From assembly GCA_964453645.1 (NCBI GenBank), contig CAYVRJ010000007.1, positions 76,900-140,899 of the forward strand: a stretch of DNA of 64,000 nt, given 5' to 3'. Every line of letters begins with the position of its first letter. Positions within the stretch are counted from its first letter, which is position 1. Origin of the DNA: CAYVRJ01 sp964453645 (lineage in GTDB: Bacteria; Bacillota; Clostridia; Christensenellales; JAWKQI01). The position numbers and the translations under genes were made by a program. Positions 1-9,566 of the stretch are shown piece by piece. Under the pieces are notes generated by a model, which was not told the DNA's origin, made no database searches, and saw only the letters and a list, made by a program, of their open reading frames with translations.

Positions 1-13
1 CAAATCACCTCCT
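1..13 (-). promoter_or_regulatory. Ribosome-binding site of a minus-strand gene beyond the left edge
   Basis: Read on the minus strand, positions 13 to 8 are AGGAGG followed by TGATTTG running off the window. This is a consensus Shine-Dalgarno at normal distance from a start codon that would lie just outside. The gene would be downstream of asnB in the same direction, with a gap of about 90 bases. Confidence 0.45.
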
Positions 14-91
14 GTACTGTCATTGTAACAAGGGCAGGAGGGGGCACTCAATCACTATGGTGTTGTTTTGCAACGTTCGGCAAACACTCAC

Positions 92-1909
92 TCACAAACA
101 AAGTTGCACTTCATATTCACACAGCCACTGTTCCAAACCCAGCAAAAAGGCAATGAGCTGAGGGCCTGTCATGAGCTGGCCAAAGAAGGGTTCGGAACAA
201 CCCGTTGTCAGCAACTGCTGAACAAACCCCATGTCGCATATTTCTTTTAAACGGCACTCAGGCCCATCCATCACTTTCTTTAACTGTTGGCTCACCAACT
301 TGGTGTAGAGGGGGTGATGGGTTTTGGGATAGGGGCTTTTCTTCCGCTCGAGAATGTCGTCGGGCAGCAGTCCCTTGAGCGCCTGGCGTAAAATTCCCTT
401 CTCACGCCCGTTGTGGCACATTATATCCCAAGGGATGTTGTAGGCGTATTCCGCAATGCGGTGGTCGGCATAGGGCACCCGCACCTCCAGCCCGCAGGCC
501 ATACTCATGGTGTCCTTGCGGCACAACAGGTTTGCCATGAAGTATTTTACGTTGGCGTAGAGAATTTTGCGAATGTGGTTGGCACTGTTGTGATCCGAAC
601 CGTCCACCGGAGCTTCGTTTAAACAATCGCTGTAGGCCGTTTTGGCATAGTCGTACAGGGGCAGGGGCAGTTTTAATAATTTGTTGCGCAGTGGGATGGA
701 GTTACCCCAGGGGAATACGTCGGGTAATTCCTTTTGATGAAACCAAGGGTACCCTCCAAACAGTTCGTCGGCACACTCTCCCGAAAGGGCAACGGTGACG
801 TTTTCCTTCACTTTTTCGCAAAATAGCAGCAGGGAGGAATCCACATCCGCCATGCCCGGCAAGTCTCTTGCCCTAAGCGCCTGGGGCAGTGCCTCCACCA
901 GCTCTTCAATGCCACACTCATAGAATATGTGTTCGGTTTGGAGAAAATCCTTCATTCGCTTGACGTATTCTCCATCGGCATTAGGCTGAAACAAACTCTT
1001 GGAAAAATATTTATCGTTTTCGGTGTAGTCGATGGAAAAGGTTTTTAACTGCTTGTTCCGCCGTTTATATTCCCCTGCTGCAACGGCAGAGATGGCCGAG
1101 GAGTCCAACCCACCCGACAAAAACGTACCCACACCCACGTCGGAGATGAGCTGACGGGTGATGGCATCGGTCACTAAAAACCGCAGTTTGTCGATGGTTT
1201 GCGTGAGATTGTCCTCATGGGGGTGTGCGGAAAACTGCCAGTAGGTGTGGGTATAGTGTCCGTTTTTGGAAAACACCAAACACTCCCCAGCCTTTAACTC
1301 TACAATATTTTTAAAGGGCGTTTTACCCATGACCCGTGCGGGAGATAAGGCAAACAAATGGGTCAACCCCTCTTCGTCCACAACGGGGTGAATGCCCGGA
1401 TATTTCAGCAGTGCCTTAATTTCCGATGCAAAGATTAACACATCGCCTAAAATGGAGTAGTACAGGGGTTTCACGCCCATTCTGTCCCGGCAGAGGAACA
1501 GCCTGCCCTTGTTTTCCTCCCACACGGCAAAGGCGAAGATACCGTTGAGTTTATCCACGCAGGACGGTCCCCACTGTATGTATGCTAAGAGCAGGACTTC
1601 GGTGTCCGAATGGGTTTTAAAGATGTGTCCCCGGCTAATCAACTCGTTGCGCAGTTCATAGGTGTTGTACAGCTCCCCGTTGTATACCAGGGTATAGGAC
1701 TCACCCGCCACCGCCACCGACATGGGCTGGGCACCGCCGATCCGATCCTGCACAATCAGCCTCCGATGCCCCAGGGCACAGGTGTGGGAAACCCAGGAAC
1801 CCGCAGAATCCGGCCCTCTGTGGGCCAGAGATCGAACCATGTTATCTAATATATATGTTCGTTTGAGCGCACTTGAATGATAATCTACAAAACCTGCAAT
1901 TCCGCACAT
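92..1909 (-). CDS. asnB: Asparagine synthetase (glutamine-hydrolysing)
   Basis: Converts aspartate, glutamine and ATP to asparagine in the cytoplasm. The chosen ATG gives a protein of 605 residues starting MCGIAGF, which places the class II glutamine amidotransferase nucleophile at Cys2. An in-frame start 16 codons upstream would bury that cysteine, and a GGAG ribosome-binding site lies about 10 bases before the chosen ATG. The N-terminal glutaminase domain is followed by a synthetase domain with the PP-loop SGGLDSS. Length is normal for bacterial AsnB. It is transcribed away from the next gene and stands alone inside the window. Confidence 0.95.
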   Translation of the reverse strand: MCGIAGFVDYHSSALKRTYILDNMVRSLAHRGPDSAGSWVSHTCALGHRRLIVQDRIGGAQPMSVAVAGESYTLVYNGELYNTYELRNELISRGHIFKTHSDTEVLLLAYIQWGPSCVDKLNGIFAFAVWEENKGRLFLCRDRMGVKPLYYSILGDVLIFASEIKALLKYPGIHPVVDEEGLTHLFALSPARVMGKTPFKNIVELKAGECLVFSKNGHYTHTYWQFSAHPHEDNLTQTIDKLRFLVTDAITRQLISDVGVGTFLSGGLDSSAISAVAAGEYKRRNKQLKTFSIDYTENDKYFSKSLFQPNADGEYVKRMKDFLQTEHIFYECGIEELVEALPQALRARDLPGMADVDSSLLLFCEKVKENVTVALSGECADELFGGYPWFHQKELPDVFPWGNSIPLRNKLLKLPLPLYDYAKTAYSDCLNEAPVDGSDHNSANHIRKILYANVKYFMANLLCRKDTMSMACGLEVRVPYADHRIAEYAYNIPWDIMCHNGREKGILRQALKGLLPDDILERKKSPYPKTHHPLYTKLVSQQLKKVMDGPECRLKEICDMGFVQQLLTTGCSEPFFGQLMTGPQLIAFLLGLEQWLCEYEVQLCL

Positions 1910-2228
1910 AATAAACTCCATTCCGCCACTTGCGGCACAATCGTTTTGAAAGTCCATTCTATAATAAGAACAAACCCTTTGAGCTGACTATTTTTTATTA
2001 TATGCAAGAAAGTAAGCTTTGTTGTAATGAAAGAAACAAAGCCCCATTGCGGGGCTATATTTCTACAAAATTTTCGTGAAGTTTGTTATAATATTGGTTT
2101 TCTTCAAATAATAGTATGTATACCTTATGCATAAAAAACAAGAGAATTCGACAAAATATGTTATTGAAAACCGTATGAAAAACTGCTACAATATGTTATA
2201 TATTGTAATTTATAAGGTAGGGGCGCAT
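1910..2228. other. Divergent intergenic region between asnB and the Cys-rich gene
   Basis: Contains a 15-base palindrome GCCCCattgcGGGGC at 2041-2055 with only weak T-rich flanks, so it may be part of an asnB leader rather than a terminator. A minus-strand TATAAT at 2002-1997 could be the asnB -10 element but lacks a clear -35. The plus-strand promoter at 2164-2192 is listed separately. Confidence 0.4.
2164..2192 (+). promoter_or_regulatory. SigA-type promoter of the Cys-rich small protein gene
   Basis: TTGAAA (2164-2169), a 17-base spacer and TACAAT (2187-2192). Predicted transcription start is near 2199, 30 bases ahead of the ATG at 2229, which supports that internal start over the longer reading frame beginning at 2127. 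Confidence 0.6.
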
Positions 2229-2420
2229 ATGAAGGAAACGTACACTTGTTGTCAGGATTGTTTATATTTAAAAAAAGAAAGTTATAAATATATCAGCAAT
2301 TTCACGTTCCAGGAATATGAGAAGTGCCTCGTGGATGCACTGCCCAGCAACCCGGAAAAATGCGGGCATTATATTAATAAAGTAGAATTTGAACAAACCT
2401 TTCATTTAATAAATTGTTAA
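2229..2420 (+). CDS. Small Cys-rich protein of unknown function (63 residues)
   Basis: I do not recognise a family. The start is the ATG after GGTAGGGG. A longer frame from 2127 would begin upstream of the predicted transcription start. Cysteines fall at residues 7, 8, 11, 33, 45 and 63, including a CCxxC cluster near the N-terminus, and His47 follows Cys45. The arrangement could bind a metal. There is no signal peptide or membrane segment. The DUF1254 gene follows after 79 bases, but relatedness is not evident. Confidence 0.55.
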   Translation: MKETYTCCQDCLYLKKESYKYISNFTFQEYEKCLVDALPSNPEKCGHYINKVEFEQTFHLINC

Positions 2421-2499
2421 AATTTTTAAAAACCTGTGCGAATTTATTGTTTTTGTGATAAAATAGTGGCTAATCAAACAATAAAGGCGGGGTTGGTTC

Positions 2500-3951
2500 T
2501 TGGTATTTACCAGCGAGCGAAAGCGCAAAACAAGAAATCGAGTCATTGGCATTGTGGTTGCCGTGGGGGTGGTGCTGCTCTTTGCAACCATGATCACCTA
2601 TTTAACCTATTCGGGCACCGTTGCCAAATACGGCCTGAACAAGGATTTGGAGATCGACACCGCCGTTTTAGAGATGAACAAGACCATTGCCTCTCAGGCG
2701 TTTATATACGGTTATCCCGCGGTGGAGATGTACGATTTTTTTTATCAAATTGCTGTGGACAAGGAGAGCCGGTTCTACACCCCTCTCAACAAATTTTTGC
2801 ACGTAACCCGGTTTGCCCAGCCCCAGTACGAGACCATTCTAAACTCGGATGCAGACACATTAAGTTCGGTGGCTTGGGTGGACGTGAAGCGGGAGCCTGC
2901 GGTGATTTACTGCCCCGACACGGGGGACAACTATTATTCCATTGAAGTTCTGGACTTTTACAACAACTGTGCGGGTAGTTTCTTTAAAACCAAAACGGAA
3001 GTTTCCAAGCGAAATTTCATCATCACCTACAGCGGCTGGGAAGGTAAGATTCCTGCAGATACCCAGCAGATCACGGTGAACACACCCTATGCCTTTGTGT
3101 ACGTGCGCTTAAAAGTGCCGGGGGTGACGGAGGTGGAGCGGCTAAAGAAGGTGCAGCAAAAGTTTAATATTCGGCCCCTGTCTTGGCACAACAACACCAA
3201 CGAGTATTTTGGCACCACCATCGACTTTCCAAAGCTGACCCACGAGACGCCCATGGAATTTTATAACGCTCTCAACGCAATTATGCAATTAAATCCACCG
3301 CCCCAGTCGGACATGGGTTTAATCAGCTTTTTTAATCAAATTGGGGTTTCTCCCGGCAACGTGATTATGGAGGAGAATTTCAGCGAAATTGAGTTAAGGG
3401 GAATTAACGAAGGGTTTAGCTTGGGGCAAAATCTGCTTGCCTATTCGGATTACAAGATTATGGTGCCCTTAAAGGGTGGGTTTAGCATTGTCAGTGCGGC
3501 CAACGCTTATACGGGGGATTTTTACGCCCGTGCGTCACTGATGAATTTGGGCACATTTGGTTACAACCCCCAATATTTCTTAAACCTCTACGCCCACAAG
3601 GAGATGAACAACGAATTTTTGCACGGCAAAAACCGATATGTATTGACCTTTGAAAAACCGCCCGAGTGTGAGGAGGGTTGGTCGGTGACGCTGTACAATG
3701 CGTCCAACGACACGATGGTGAAGAACGATATGAAGGTGTATTCTATTTGCAGTTGGAATAACCCTTGGAAGTACAACGAGGATGGATCGCTATCTATTTA
3801 CATTTCGCAGCAGTCGCCCGAGGACAAGTCTATGATCAACAACTGGCTGCCTGCTCCCGACGACAATTTCTATTTAACTTTGCGCATTTATTTACCCGGC
3901 GAGGATGTGCTATCGGGCAAGTGGGTGTACCCCACTATAACAAAAGTGTAA
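2500..3951 (+). CDS. DUF1254/DUF1214 protein with N-terminal membrane anchor
   Basis: The 483-residue protein starts with TTG after an AAGGCGGGG ribosome-binding site. Residues 7-13 are basic and are followed by one hydrophobic segment (about 15-36), giving a signal anchor with the bulk outside the cell. The next part carries DUF1254 features (NSDADTLSSVAWVDVKREP, then YYSIEVLDFYNN). The C-terminal third carries DUF1214 features (GWSVTLYN, then SPEDKSMINNWLPAP and LRIYLPGE). The two domains occur together in many bacteria and their biochemical role is not established. No functional partner is adjacent. Confidence 0.8.
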   Translation: MVFTSERKRKTRNRVIGIVVAVGVVLLFATMITYLTYSGTVAKYGLNKDLEIDTAVLEMNKTIASQAFIYGYPAVEMYDFFYQIAVDKESRFYTPLNKFLHVTRFAQPQYETILNSDADTLSSVAWVDVKREPAVIYCPDTGDNYYSIEVLDFYNNCAGSFFKTKTEVSKRNFIITYSGWEGKIPADTQQITVNTPYAFVYVRLKVPGVTEVERLKKVQQKFNIRPLSWHNNTNEYFGTTIDFPKLTHETPMEFYNALNAIMQLNPPPQSDMGLISFFNQIGVSPGNVIMEENFSEIELRGINEGFSLGQNLLAYSDYKIMVPLKGGFSIVSAANAYTGDFYARASLMNLGTFGYNPQYFLNLYAHKEMNNEFLHGKNRYVLTFEKPPECEEGWSVTLYNASNDTMVKNDMKVYSICSWNNPWKYNEDGSLSIYISQQSPEDKSMINNWLPAPDDNFYLTLRIYLPGEDVLSGKWVYPTITKV

Positions 3952-3965
3952 CAACCGTTTTTTAT

Positions 3966-4154
3966 GGGGCTTAAGCCCCTAACCCCGTTTTCGTGGGCGC
4001 TGCCCACACCCGCAAGGGGGAATGATTCCCCCTTGACCCCTCTTGTTGGGGGGGTCATTTTTATATGTTAAAACCTTAGCAAAGCGATAGCTTTGCTACA
4101 AAGGGTGCAGGGGTGATGCCCCTGCCTGGGGGTTTGGGGGCGAGTAGCCCCCAA
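3966..4154. repeat. Palindrome-cluster repeat, copy A
   Basis: A chain of perfect GC-rich hairpins between two convergent genes: GGGGCttaaGCCCC (3966-3979), GTGGGCgctGCCCAC (3993-4007), AAGGGGGAATgATTCCCCCTT (4014-4034), GCAAAGCgataGCTTTGC (4079-4096), GCAGGGG/CCCCTGC (4107-4125) and TTGGGGG/CCCCCAA (4134-4154). The core 3993-4044 matches the reverse complements of 27372-27421 and 46644-46695 almost base for base. It may also end transcription from both flanking genes. Confidence 0.75.
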
Positions 4155-4161
4155 ATAATAA

Positions 4162-5529
4162 CTAGCTAATATCTCCCCGTTCCTTCAGTTCGGAAACAAT
4201 ACGCTCAAACATGGGCTTATCAATCTTATACTTAAAGTAATAAATCAAATATCCCGCCAAAATAAACAAGAGAGGCAGCAGCAACATAGCAAGCTTCATA
4301 ATAAACAACCCCTCGGAAGTCACATCGTTGGGCGTTGCCGCATCGTTGATGCCCGAAATAATCACCGTTGCACCCACAATACCCGTTGCAATCGCTCCCC
4401 CCATCTTGTTGATAAAGGGCTGTATGGAAAATGTAATGCTCTCGTTGCGCTTGTTAAACTTCCACTGGCCGTATTCAATGGTGTCTGCCAAAAACACCAG
4501 CATGAGCAGTTGAATAAACGCCTGACCAACAAACAGCAACACCCCTGCACAACCGATAAACAGCATATCCATGGGCGAGAAGAAAAAGACGATGTAACCC
4601 ACCACAACCAAGATTGTTGCCAGCGTATAGAGCTGCTTTCGGTTGAGTCTCTTGGAAAACAGCGGAAAGACCAGCAGGGCAAGAATTTGCGAAACCCCTA
4701 AGATCACTGCAAAAATGGAATACATCTCTTCGTTCTTAAAGGCGTATTTAAAGAAATACAACCCAAAACTGGTGGTGGTCATATAACCGATCATAAACAG
4801 TGCCATGGAGATGGCGGTGTACAGCAACTGATCGTTTTTAAAAATGGCTTTAAACATGCCCTTAAGAGTGGTCTTTTCCTCCAGCTTATACTTGTGTCTC
4901 GGCTCCTTCACCCCAACGATGGTGATGAGCTGGCCGATATACATAATGGCAACAACCCCAATGGCAAAGAGGAAATATGCAGTTTTCATACTGCCCGTCC
5001 CACGACCTAAGGCTTCGGTTAAAGGAATGATCCCCGCAACCACAACAAACAACCCGATGTTGGCGCAAATGCGGGCAAAGGCGCCGATCTGCTCTCGCTG
5101 GGTTTGATCCAGGGTGAGAGAGGGCATCATGGACCAAAAGGAAATGTCGTTGGCGGTGAAACTCATACCCCACAACAGGTAAATTACTGCAAAGACGGCC
5201 ACATAGGTCATACCCGTAAAACCAAAGTCGGTGAAGAGCAACACGGTGAATATGCCGCTGAGCAGCGCACCGAAAAGAATCCACGGCTTATACTTGCCGT
5301 ACTTGGTGCGGGTATTGTCCACGATGGTGCCCATGATGGGGTCGTTGAGGGCATCAAACACCCGGGCAAAGACGAATATTCCCGTGATCCACCACATGAT
5401 CTCACTGGATAGTTTTAAGATGTCGGTTAAATAAAAGATGAGGTACATGCTCACCAAGCTGTAGAGCATATCCCTGCCGATGGTGCCCAGACCAAAGGTA
5501 TACTTGTTGCGCTTAAAGTGTTCGTTCAC
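4162..5529 (-). CDS. GPH-family glycoside:cation symporter (MFS)
   Basis: A 455-residue polytopic protein with about 12 hydrophobic segments. The N-terminus (GLGTIGRDMLYSLVSMYLIF) and the segment VFARVFDALNDPIMG resemble the MelB-type glycoside-pentoside-hexuronide symporters. Translation starts at GTG, 7 bases after AGGAGG. It is the last gene of a minus-strand operon with three cytoplasmic glycosidases, so it most likely imports the oligosaccharides or glycosides they cleave, coupled to Na+ or H+. The exact sugar cannot be read from sequence. Confidence 0.88.
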   Translation of the reverse strand: MNEHFKRNKYTFGLGTIGRDMLYSLVSMYLIFYLTDILKLSSEIMWWITGIFVFARVFDALNDPIMGTIVDNTRTKYGKYKPWILFGALLSGIFTVLLFTDFGFTGMTYVAVFAVIYLLWGMSFTANDISFWSMMPSLTLDQTQREQIGAFARICANIGLFVVVAGIIPLTEALGRGTGSMKTAYFLFAIGVVAIMYIGQLITIVGVKEPRHKYKLEEKTTLKGMFKAIFKNDQLLYTAISMALFMIGYMTTTSFGLYFFKYAFKNEEMYSIFAVILGVSQILALLVFPLFSKRLNRKQLYTLATILVVVGYIVFFFSPMDMLFIGCAGVLLFVGQAFIQLLMLVFLADTIEYGQWKFNKRNESITFSIQPFINKMGGAIATGIVGATVIISGINDAATPNDVTSEGLFIMKLAMLLLPLLFILAGYLIYYFKYKIDKPMFERIVSELKERGDIS

Positions 5530-5569
5530 GGCACTTCCTCCTTAAATAATAAAGATCAATGTAACTCTT

Positions 5570-7933
5570 CTATCGTCTTTCATGTAATTCATTTACACAG
5601 TTACTTATGAAAGAACAGTGTTGCTTTTGTATTGTATATAAGTTTGAACCAAAATCCCCCAACAGACGGGTGTTTTGGTTGTAATAGGTGCCCATAAACT
5701 GATTGGCTAGTTTCACCCCCGAGGCAAGGGCTGCACCCGTCACTTTGTAGGACTCCACACAATCGGGCAGCATATAGTGCTTGTTGATGGTGCGGAGGAT
5801 AAACCCTTCGGGGTGGAGTTTGATGGGGGATATGTGGTTGATCAGCGCACCAAACCGTTTGATGGAAATTCCCTGGGGAAAGGTTTCAAAGGTATAACAA
5901 TCCTTTGGTTTTAAACCCTTCACACAAACGGTATCGCCCCCCGGGCTGGCCGTGGCTAGGGTTTGAAAGTTGCCCAAGATGGCATTCTCCCCCCCGCAGC
6001 ACAAAAAGTTGATTCTGTTGTCCCGCTCTCTGTCGTATCGAAAGAACGTACCCTGGGTGAGGGTTTTGCGGTGCTGTTTATAGAAGGCGATTTGCTTTTG
6101 AATCTCCTTGCGCTCCACCCGGGAGAGAAAGGAGAGGTCCAATTCATAACCGAGTTGGCCGAAGGCCGCAACGTTAAACCGGGTGTACAGGGGTGTTTTG
6201 CGCAGGGTCTGCTGGTGGGGGGCAAGGGAAACGTGGGCACCCATGGTGGATAGGGGGTACAAGTAACTCAGCCCCTCTTGGATGGCCAGCCGCTCAATGG
6301 GGTCGGTGTCGTCCGAGGCCCACACTTGGGGCATAAAACAAAGCATACCCAAATCAAACCTGTTTCCCCCCGAAGAGCAGGATTCAAACAGCACGTCGGG
6401 ATTTGCATCCACAATTCTTTTTAAAATGTCGTACAACCCCAAACAATAGCTGTGGAAAAACTGACCCTGATGGTTCACGTGAGCCGAGTACATGTGGCTC
6501 ATGTGGCGGTTCATGTCCCACTTCACATAGGTTATGTTTGCACTGGCTAAGGTGTTGTTCACGTTTGTAACGATGTAATCCCGAACGTTTTTGTTACACA
6601 GGTCCAGCACATATTGGTTGCGCCCCAAACATCCCTTGCGACTTGAAATTTTCACAACATAGTCGGGGTGGGTGCGAAACAAGTGGCTGTCCTCGTTGAC
6701 ACACTCCGGCTCAAACCACAGCCCAAACTCCAAACCTAGCCTGTTGATCTTTTTTGCTAGAGTGTTAAGCCCACCGGGTAACTTCTTTTTGTTGACGGTA
6801 TAATCCCCCAGCCCGGCTTTATCGGAATTTCTAGCGCCAAACCAACCGTCGTCCAGCACAAACAGCTCAACACCCAGTTTTGCCGCCTTGCGGGCCAGAG
6901 AGAGCAGCTTGCGCTGGTTAAAGTTAAAAAAACACCCCTCCCAACTGTTGTACAGCACGGGGCGCTCTGCTTCTTTAAATTTTCCCGAAACGATGTGGTT
7001 GTTGATAAACTCGTGGAAATTTTGGCTAAGGCCGTTGTACCCTCCGCTGGAGTATGTGAAAATGGCCTGTGGGGTTTCGAAGGACTCCCCAAAACCGAGA
7101 TCCCACATAAAGCAGTGGGGGTTCATGCCCGTCATCACCCGCAGGGTGTCGTTGTTGTGTTTTTCCACAGCAGTGTAGTGGTTGCCGCTATAAATTAAGT
7201 TCAACCCATACACTTCCCCAAAATCTTCGCATACCTTACCCCGGGAGATGAGGATGCCCGGGTTGTGGCGGTTGGAACTTCCCCCCGTTGTGGAATCGTT
7301 CACATAAATGCCATAGTCTATTTTTCGGGTGTGTTTGTGGGTCTCTTTAATCCAACCACCGTCAAAGGTGGTCAACTGATAGTCCCCCGCACCCAAGTCC
7401 AACATGGCGCTCATGAGCTTGCGGATGGTGAGTTTCTTTTGGTTGTTGTTGGTGAGAATGGCTCGTCTTGCGAAAACGTTTGTCTTTTCAAAAACCGTGT
7501 AGTGCAGGGTTAACTCCACATTGTTCACAACATCTTGCAGCGTTACGACTAAAGTCTGTGCATCCGTTCCATAGGCCCCCGGCAGCTCTCCCGAAATGCA
7601 TCCCTCCACAATTTTGTGGGAAACATACGTAAAATCGCAGACAAAGGTTCCGTCGGGCATGAGAATCTCCGCCGGACTGTGCCGGAAGTCCCCCGCACCT
7701 ATGCCCGAGTATTCCAAAAGTGTGGTATCCAGACAATAAAAATCATCAGTTGGGTCGTAGGCGATGCTGCTGCCCGTCATAGCCGTTTGCTTGTGGCGAA
7801 GGGCTTCAAAATCCCCGTCGGCTACTTTTCTGCCGTAGTGCAGGGCAGACAGATGTTTAAACTTGGTGACTTCAAACAGATAACTGGTGTTTTCCGTCTG
7901 CAAGTGAAAGACGTTGTTCGCAACAGTAATCAT
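5570..7933 (-). CDS. Alpha-galactosidase, GH36
   Basis: Hydrolyses terminal alpha-galactosyl residues (melibiose, raffinose type). The protein has 787 residues, with an N-terminal beta-sandwich domain, a (beta/alpha)8 barrel and a C-terminal domain. The GH36 nucleophile is expected at Asp473 in KWDMNR and the acid/base at Asp541 in WASDDTDP. The substrate motif FESCSSGGNRFDLG (517-529) is present. There is no signal peptide, so it is cytoplasmic. The ATG lies 2 bases after the stop of the upstream alpha-glucosidase and its ribosome-binding site AAGGTG is inside that gene, which suggests translational coupling. The transporter gene follows. Confidence 0.93.
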   Translation of the reverse strand: MITVANNVFHLQTENTSYLFEVTKFKHLSALHYGRKVADGDFEALRHKQTAMTGSSIAYDPTDDFYCLDTTLLEYSGIGAGDFRHSPAEILMPDGTFVCDFTYVSHKIVEGCISGELPGAYGTDAQTLVVTLQDVVNNVELTLHYTVFEKTNVFARRAILTNNNQKKLTIRKLMSAMLDLGAGDYQLTTFDGGWIKETHKHTRKIDYGIYVNDSTTGGSSNRHNPGILISRGKVCEDFGEVYGLNLIYSGNHYTAVEKHNNDTLRVMTGMNPHCFMWDLGFGESFETPQAIFTYSSGGYNGLSQNFHEFINNHIVSGKFKEAERPVLYNSWEGCFFNFNQRKLLSLARKAAKLGVELFVLDDGWFGARNSDKAGLGDYTVNKKKLPGGLNTLAKKINRLGLEFGLWFEPECVNEDSHLFRTHPDYVVKISSRKGCLGRNQYVLDLCNKNVRDYIVTNVNNTLASANITYVKWDMNRHMSHMYSAHVNHQGQFFHSYCLGLYDILKRIVDANPDVLFESCSSGGNRFDLGMLCFMPQVWASDDTDPIERLAIQEGLSYLYPLSTMGAHVSLAPHQQTLRKTPLYTRFNVAAFGQLGYELDLSFLSRVERKEIQKQIAFYKQHRKTLTQGTFFRYDRERDNRINFLCCGGENAILGNFQTLATASPGGDTVCVKGLKPKDCYTFETFPQGISIKRFGALINHISPIKLHPEGFILRTINKHYMLPDCVESYKVTGAALASGVKLANQFMGTYYNQNTRLLGDFGSNLYTIQKQHCSFISNCVNELHERR

Positions 7934-7935
7934 GG

Positions 7936-9492
7936 TTACACCTTGAGCACGATGGCTTCGTAGGGGGAGATAATGTGGGGCAGAACCGTTCGCTCGTAGT
8001 TGGAAAAGGCGATGAACCCCTTAAACTTGTTCTCATATTTAATATACTTATGGCCAAAATTTAAAATGATGATATATCGGTTTTGGCCGTTCTTGCGCTC
8101 GTAGACCAGCAGGTTTCGCTTGTTTCGAATGACCCGGAAGGTGCCGTCGATCAACGCAGGTTCGGTTTTGCGCAGGGCGATGAGTTCTTTATAACAAGTG
8201 AAGATGGTGTTGTTGATGCTGGTGTCCACGGGATTACTCCGCTTGCCCCAGTCCAAGGGGGAGCGGGCGTGATCCCGTGTTTTTTTCTTAATCATCTTCC
8301 AGCGCAACCAAGCGGGGAAGTGATACTTTTGCAACAGTTTATCCACATTGATGGATTCCACGTCCCGAATGCTGTCCATGGAGGGGAAGTTGATGTTTTT
8401 TAAACCCCACTCCTCCCCCTGATAGATATAGGGGGTGCCCCTAAGGGTGAGGAGCAGCGTGGCTAACATTTGCGCACTCTGTTCCCGGTATTTGCCATCG
8501 TCTCCAAATCTGCTGACGCTGCGCGGCTGATCGTGGTTTTCCAAATAGTTTGCGTTCCAGGGCACTTCCTTTTGCCACTTGATGATTGTATCGATGAATT
8601 GTTTTTTATTAAACTTTTTCGATATCCACTTGACGAAAATTTCATCGGCTGCCATGTGTTCAAAGGAGAGCATCATGCTAAGCTCTTTTTCTTTTTCGTT
8701 GGTGAACAACCGTGCACACTCGGTGGTGATAAACGCACCTTCTCCCACGGTAAAACAATCGTAGTGGGAGAGCACATCTCGGTTCAGTTCCTGAAGCACG
8801 GCGTGGCAGCCGGGGGTGGACAAATAGTGCTCCGAACCGGTGAGAATGAGTTTCTTTTTGCCGTTGTCCAAGGTGTTTTTAAAGATGCAGTTGATCACAT
8901 CACATCGAAAGCCAGCAATACCCTTTTTTAGCCAAAAGTGCATAATCTTCTTGATTTCTTCAATGACTTCGGGGTTGTTGTAGTTTAAGTCGGGTTGGCG
9001 TTTGGAAAACAGGTGCAGGTAATACTCGCCCGACTGTTCGTCAAACTCCCAGCACTTTTGCCCAAAGAAACCCGTCCAGTTGTTGGGCAGTTGGTTGCCC
9101 GGTTTGCCGGGGCGCCAGTAGTAAAAGTTGCGGTATTTGGAGTGTTTGTTTCGGCTTTCCATAAACCAAGGGTGTTCGTCGGAGGTGTGGTTGATGACTA
9201 AATCCATGAGAATTTTCATACCACGGCTGTCCGCCTCGGTGATTAACCGCTCCATGTCCTCCATGGTGCCGAACTTGGGATAGATCGAGTAGTAGTCGCT
9301 GATGTCGTAGCCGTTGTCATCCTGGGGGGAGTTATACACGGGGGACAGCCACAGGACGTTGACACCCAATTCCTTGAGGTAGTCCAATTTGGTTATAATA
9401 CCGCCGATGTCACCCATGCCGTCTTTGTTGGAGTCGCAGAAGCTGCGGGGGTATATTTGATACACCACACTTTTCTTCACCCAGTCTTTCAT
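7936..9492 (-). CDS. Alpha-glucosidase, GH13 oligo-1,6-glucosidase type
   Basis: Hydrolyses alpha-1,6 (possibly also alpha-1,4) glucosides in the cytoplasm. The protein has 518 residues. A TTG two codons upstream is possible, but the ATG sits 6 bases after AGGTGG. GH13 catalytic residues are visible: nucleophile Asp198 in GFRCDV, acid Glu251 in TVGEG and Asp321 in ENHDQPR. QPDLNYNNPEV and ARSP with a following W are typical of the oligo-1,6-glucosidase/dextran glucosidase subfamily. It lies between GH1 and GH36 in the operon. Confidence 0.92.
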   Translation of the reverse strand: MKDWVKKSVVYQIYPRSFCDSNKDGMGDIGGIITKLDYLKELGVNVLWLSPVYNSPQDDNGYDISDYYSIYPKFGTMEDMERLITEADSRGMKILMDLVINHTSDEHPWFMESRNKHSKYRNFYYWRPGKPGNQLPNNWTGFFGQKCWEFDEQSGEYYLHLFSKRQPDLNYNNPEVIEEIKKIMHFWLKKGIAGFRCDVINCIFKNTLDNGKKKLILTGSEHYLSTPGCHAVLQELNRDVLSHYDCFTVGEGAFITTECARLFTNEKEKELSMMLSFEHMAADEIFVKWISKKFNKKQFIDTIIKWQKEVPWNANYLENHDQPRSVSRFGDDGKYREQSAQMLATLLLTLRGTPYIYQGEEWGLKNINFPSMDSIRDVESINVDKLLQKYHFPAWLRWKMIKKKTRDHARSPLDWGKRSNPVDTSINNTIFTCYKELIALRKTEPALIDGTFRVIRNKRNLLVYERKNGQNRYIIILNFGHKYIKYENKFKGFIAFSNYERTVLPHIISPYEAIVLKV

Positions 9493-9533
9493 AAACAACC
9501 ACCTATATGTTATTTTCTTTTGGGCTCTTTTCT

Positions 9534-9560
9534 TGGGGGTTTGGGGCGAAGCCCCATATA
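9534..9560. repeat. Short palindrome-repeat fragment, copy F
   Basis: TGGGGGTTT followed by the hairpin GGGGCgaaGCCCC at 9543-9555, resembling the terminal modules of copies A and C. It lies in the 74-base gap between the GH1 and GH13 genes. A role as a weak intra-operon attenuator is possible, but there is no T-run. Confidence 0.4.
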
Positions 9561-9566
9561 AAAAAA

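Noticed and set aside
68..250. Plus-strand 60-codon frame at the left edge
   Set aside because: Antisense to the 3' end of asnB, no ribosome-binding site.
1910..1957. Upstream start for asnB adding 16 codons
   Set aside because: It would remove Cys2 from the N-terminus, destroying the glutaminase nucleophile.
2041..2055. Terminator GCCCCattgcGGGGC
   Set aside because: No gene ends nearby on either strand and the T-run is poor; kept only as a possible asnB leader hairpin.
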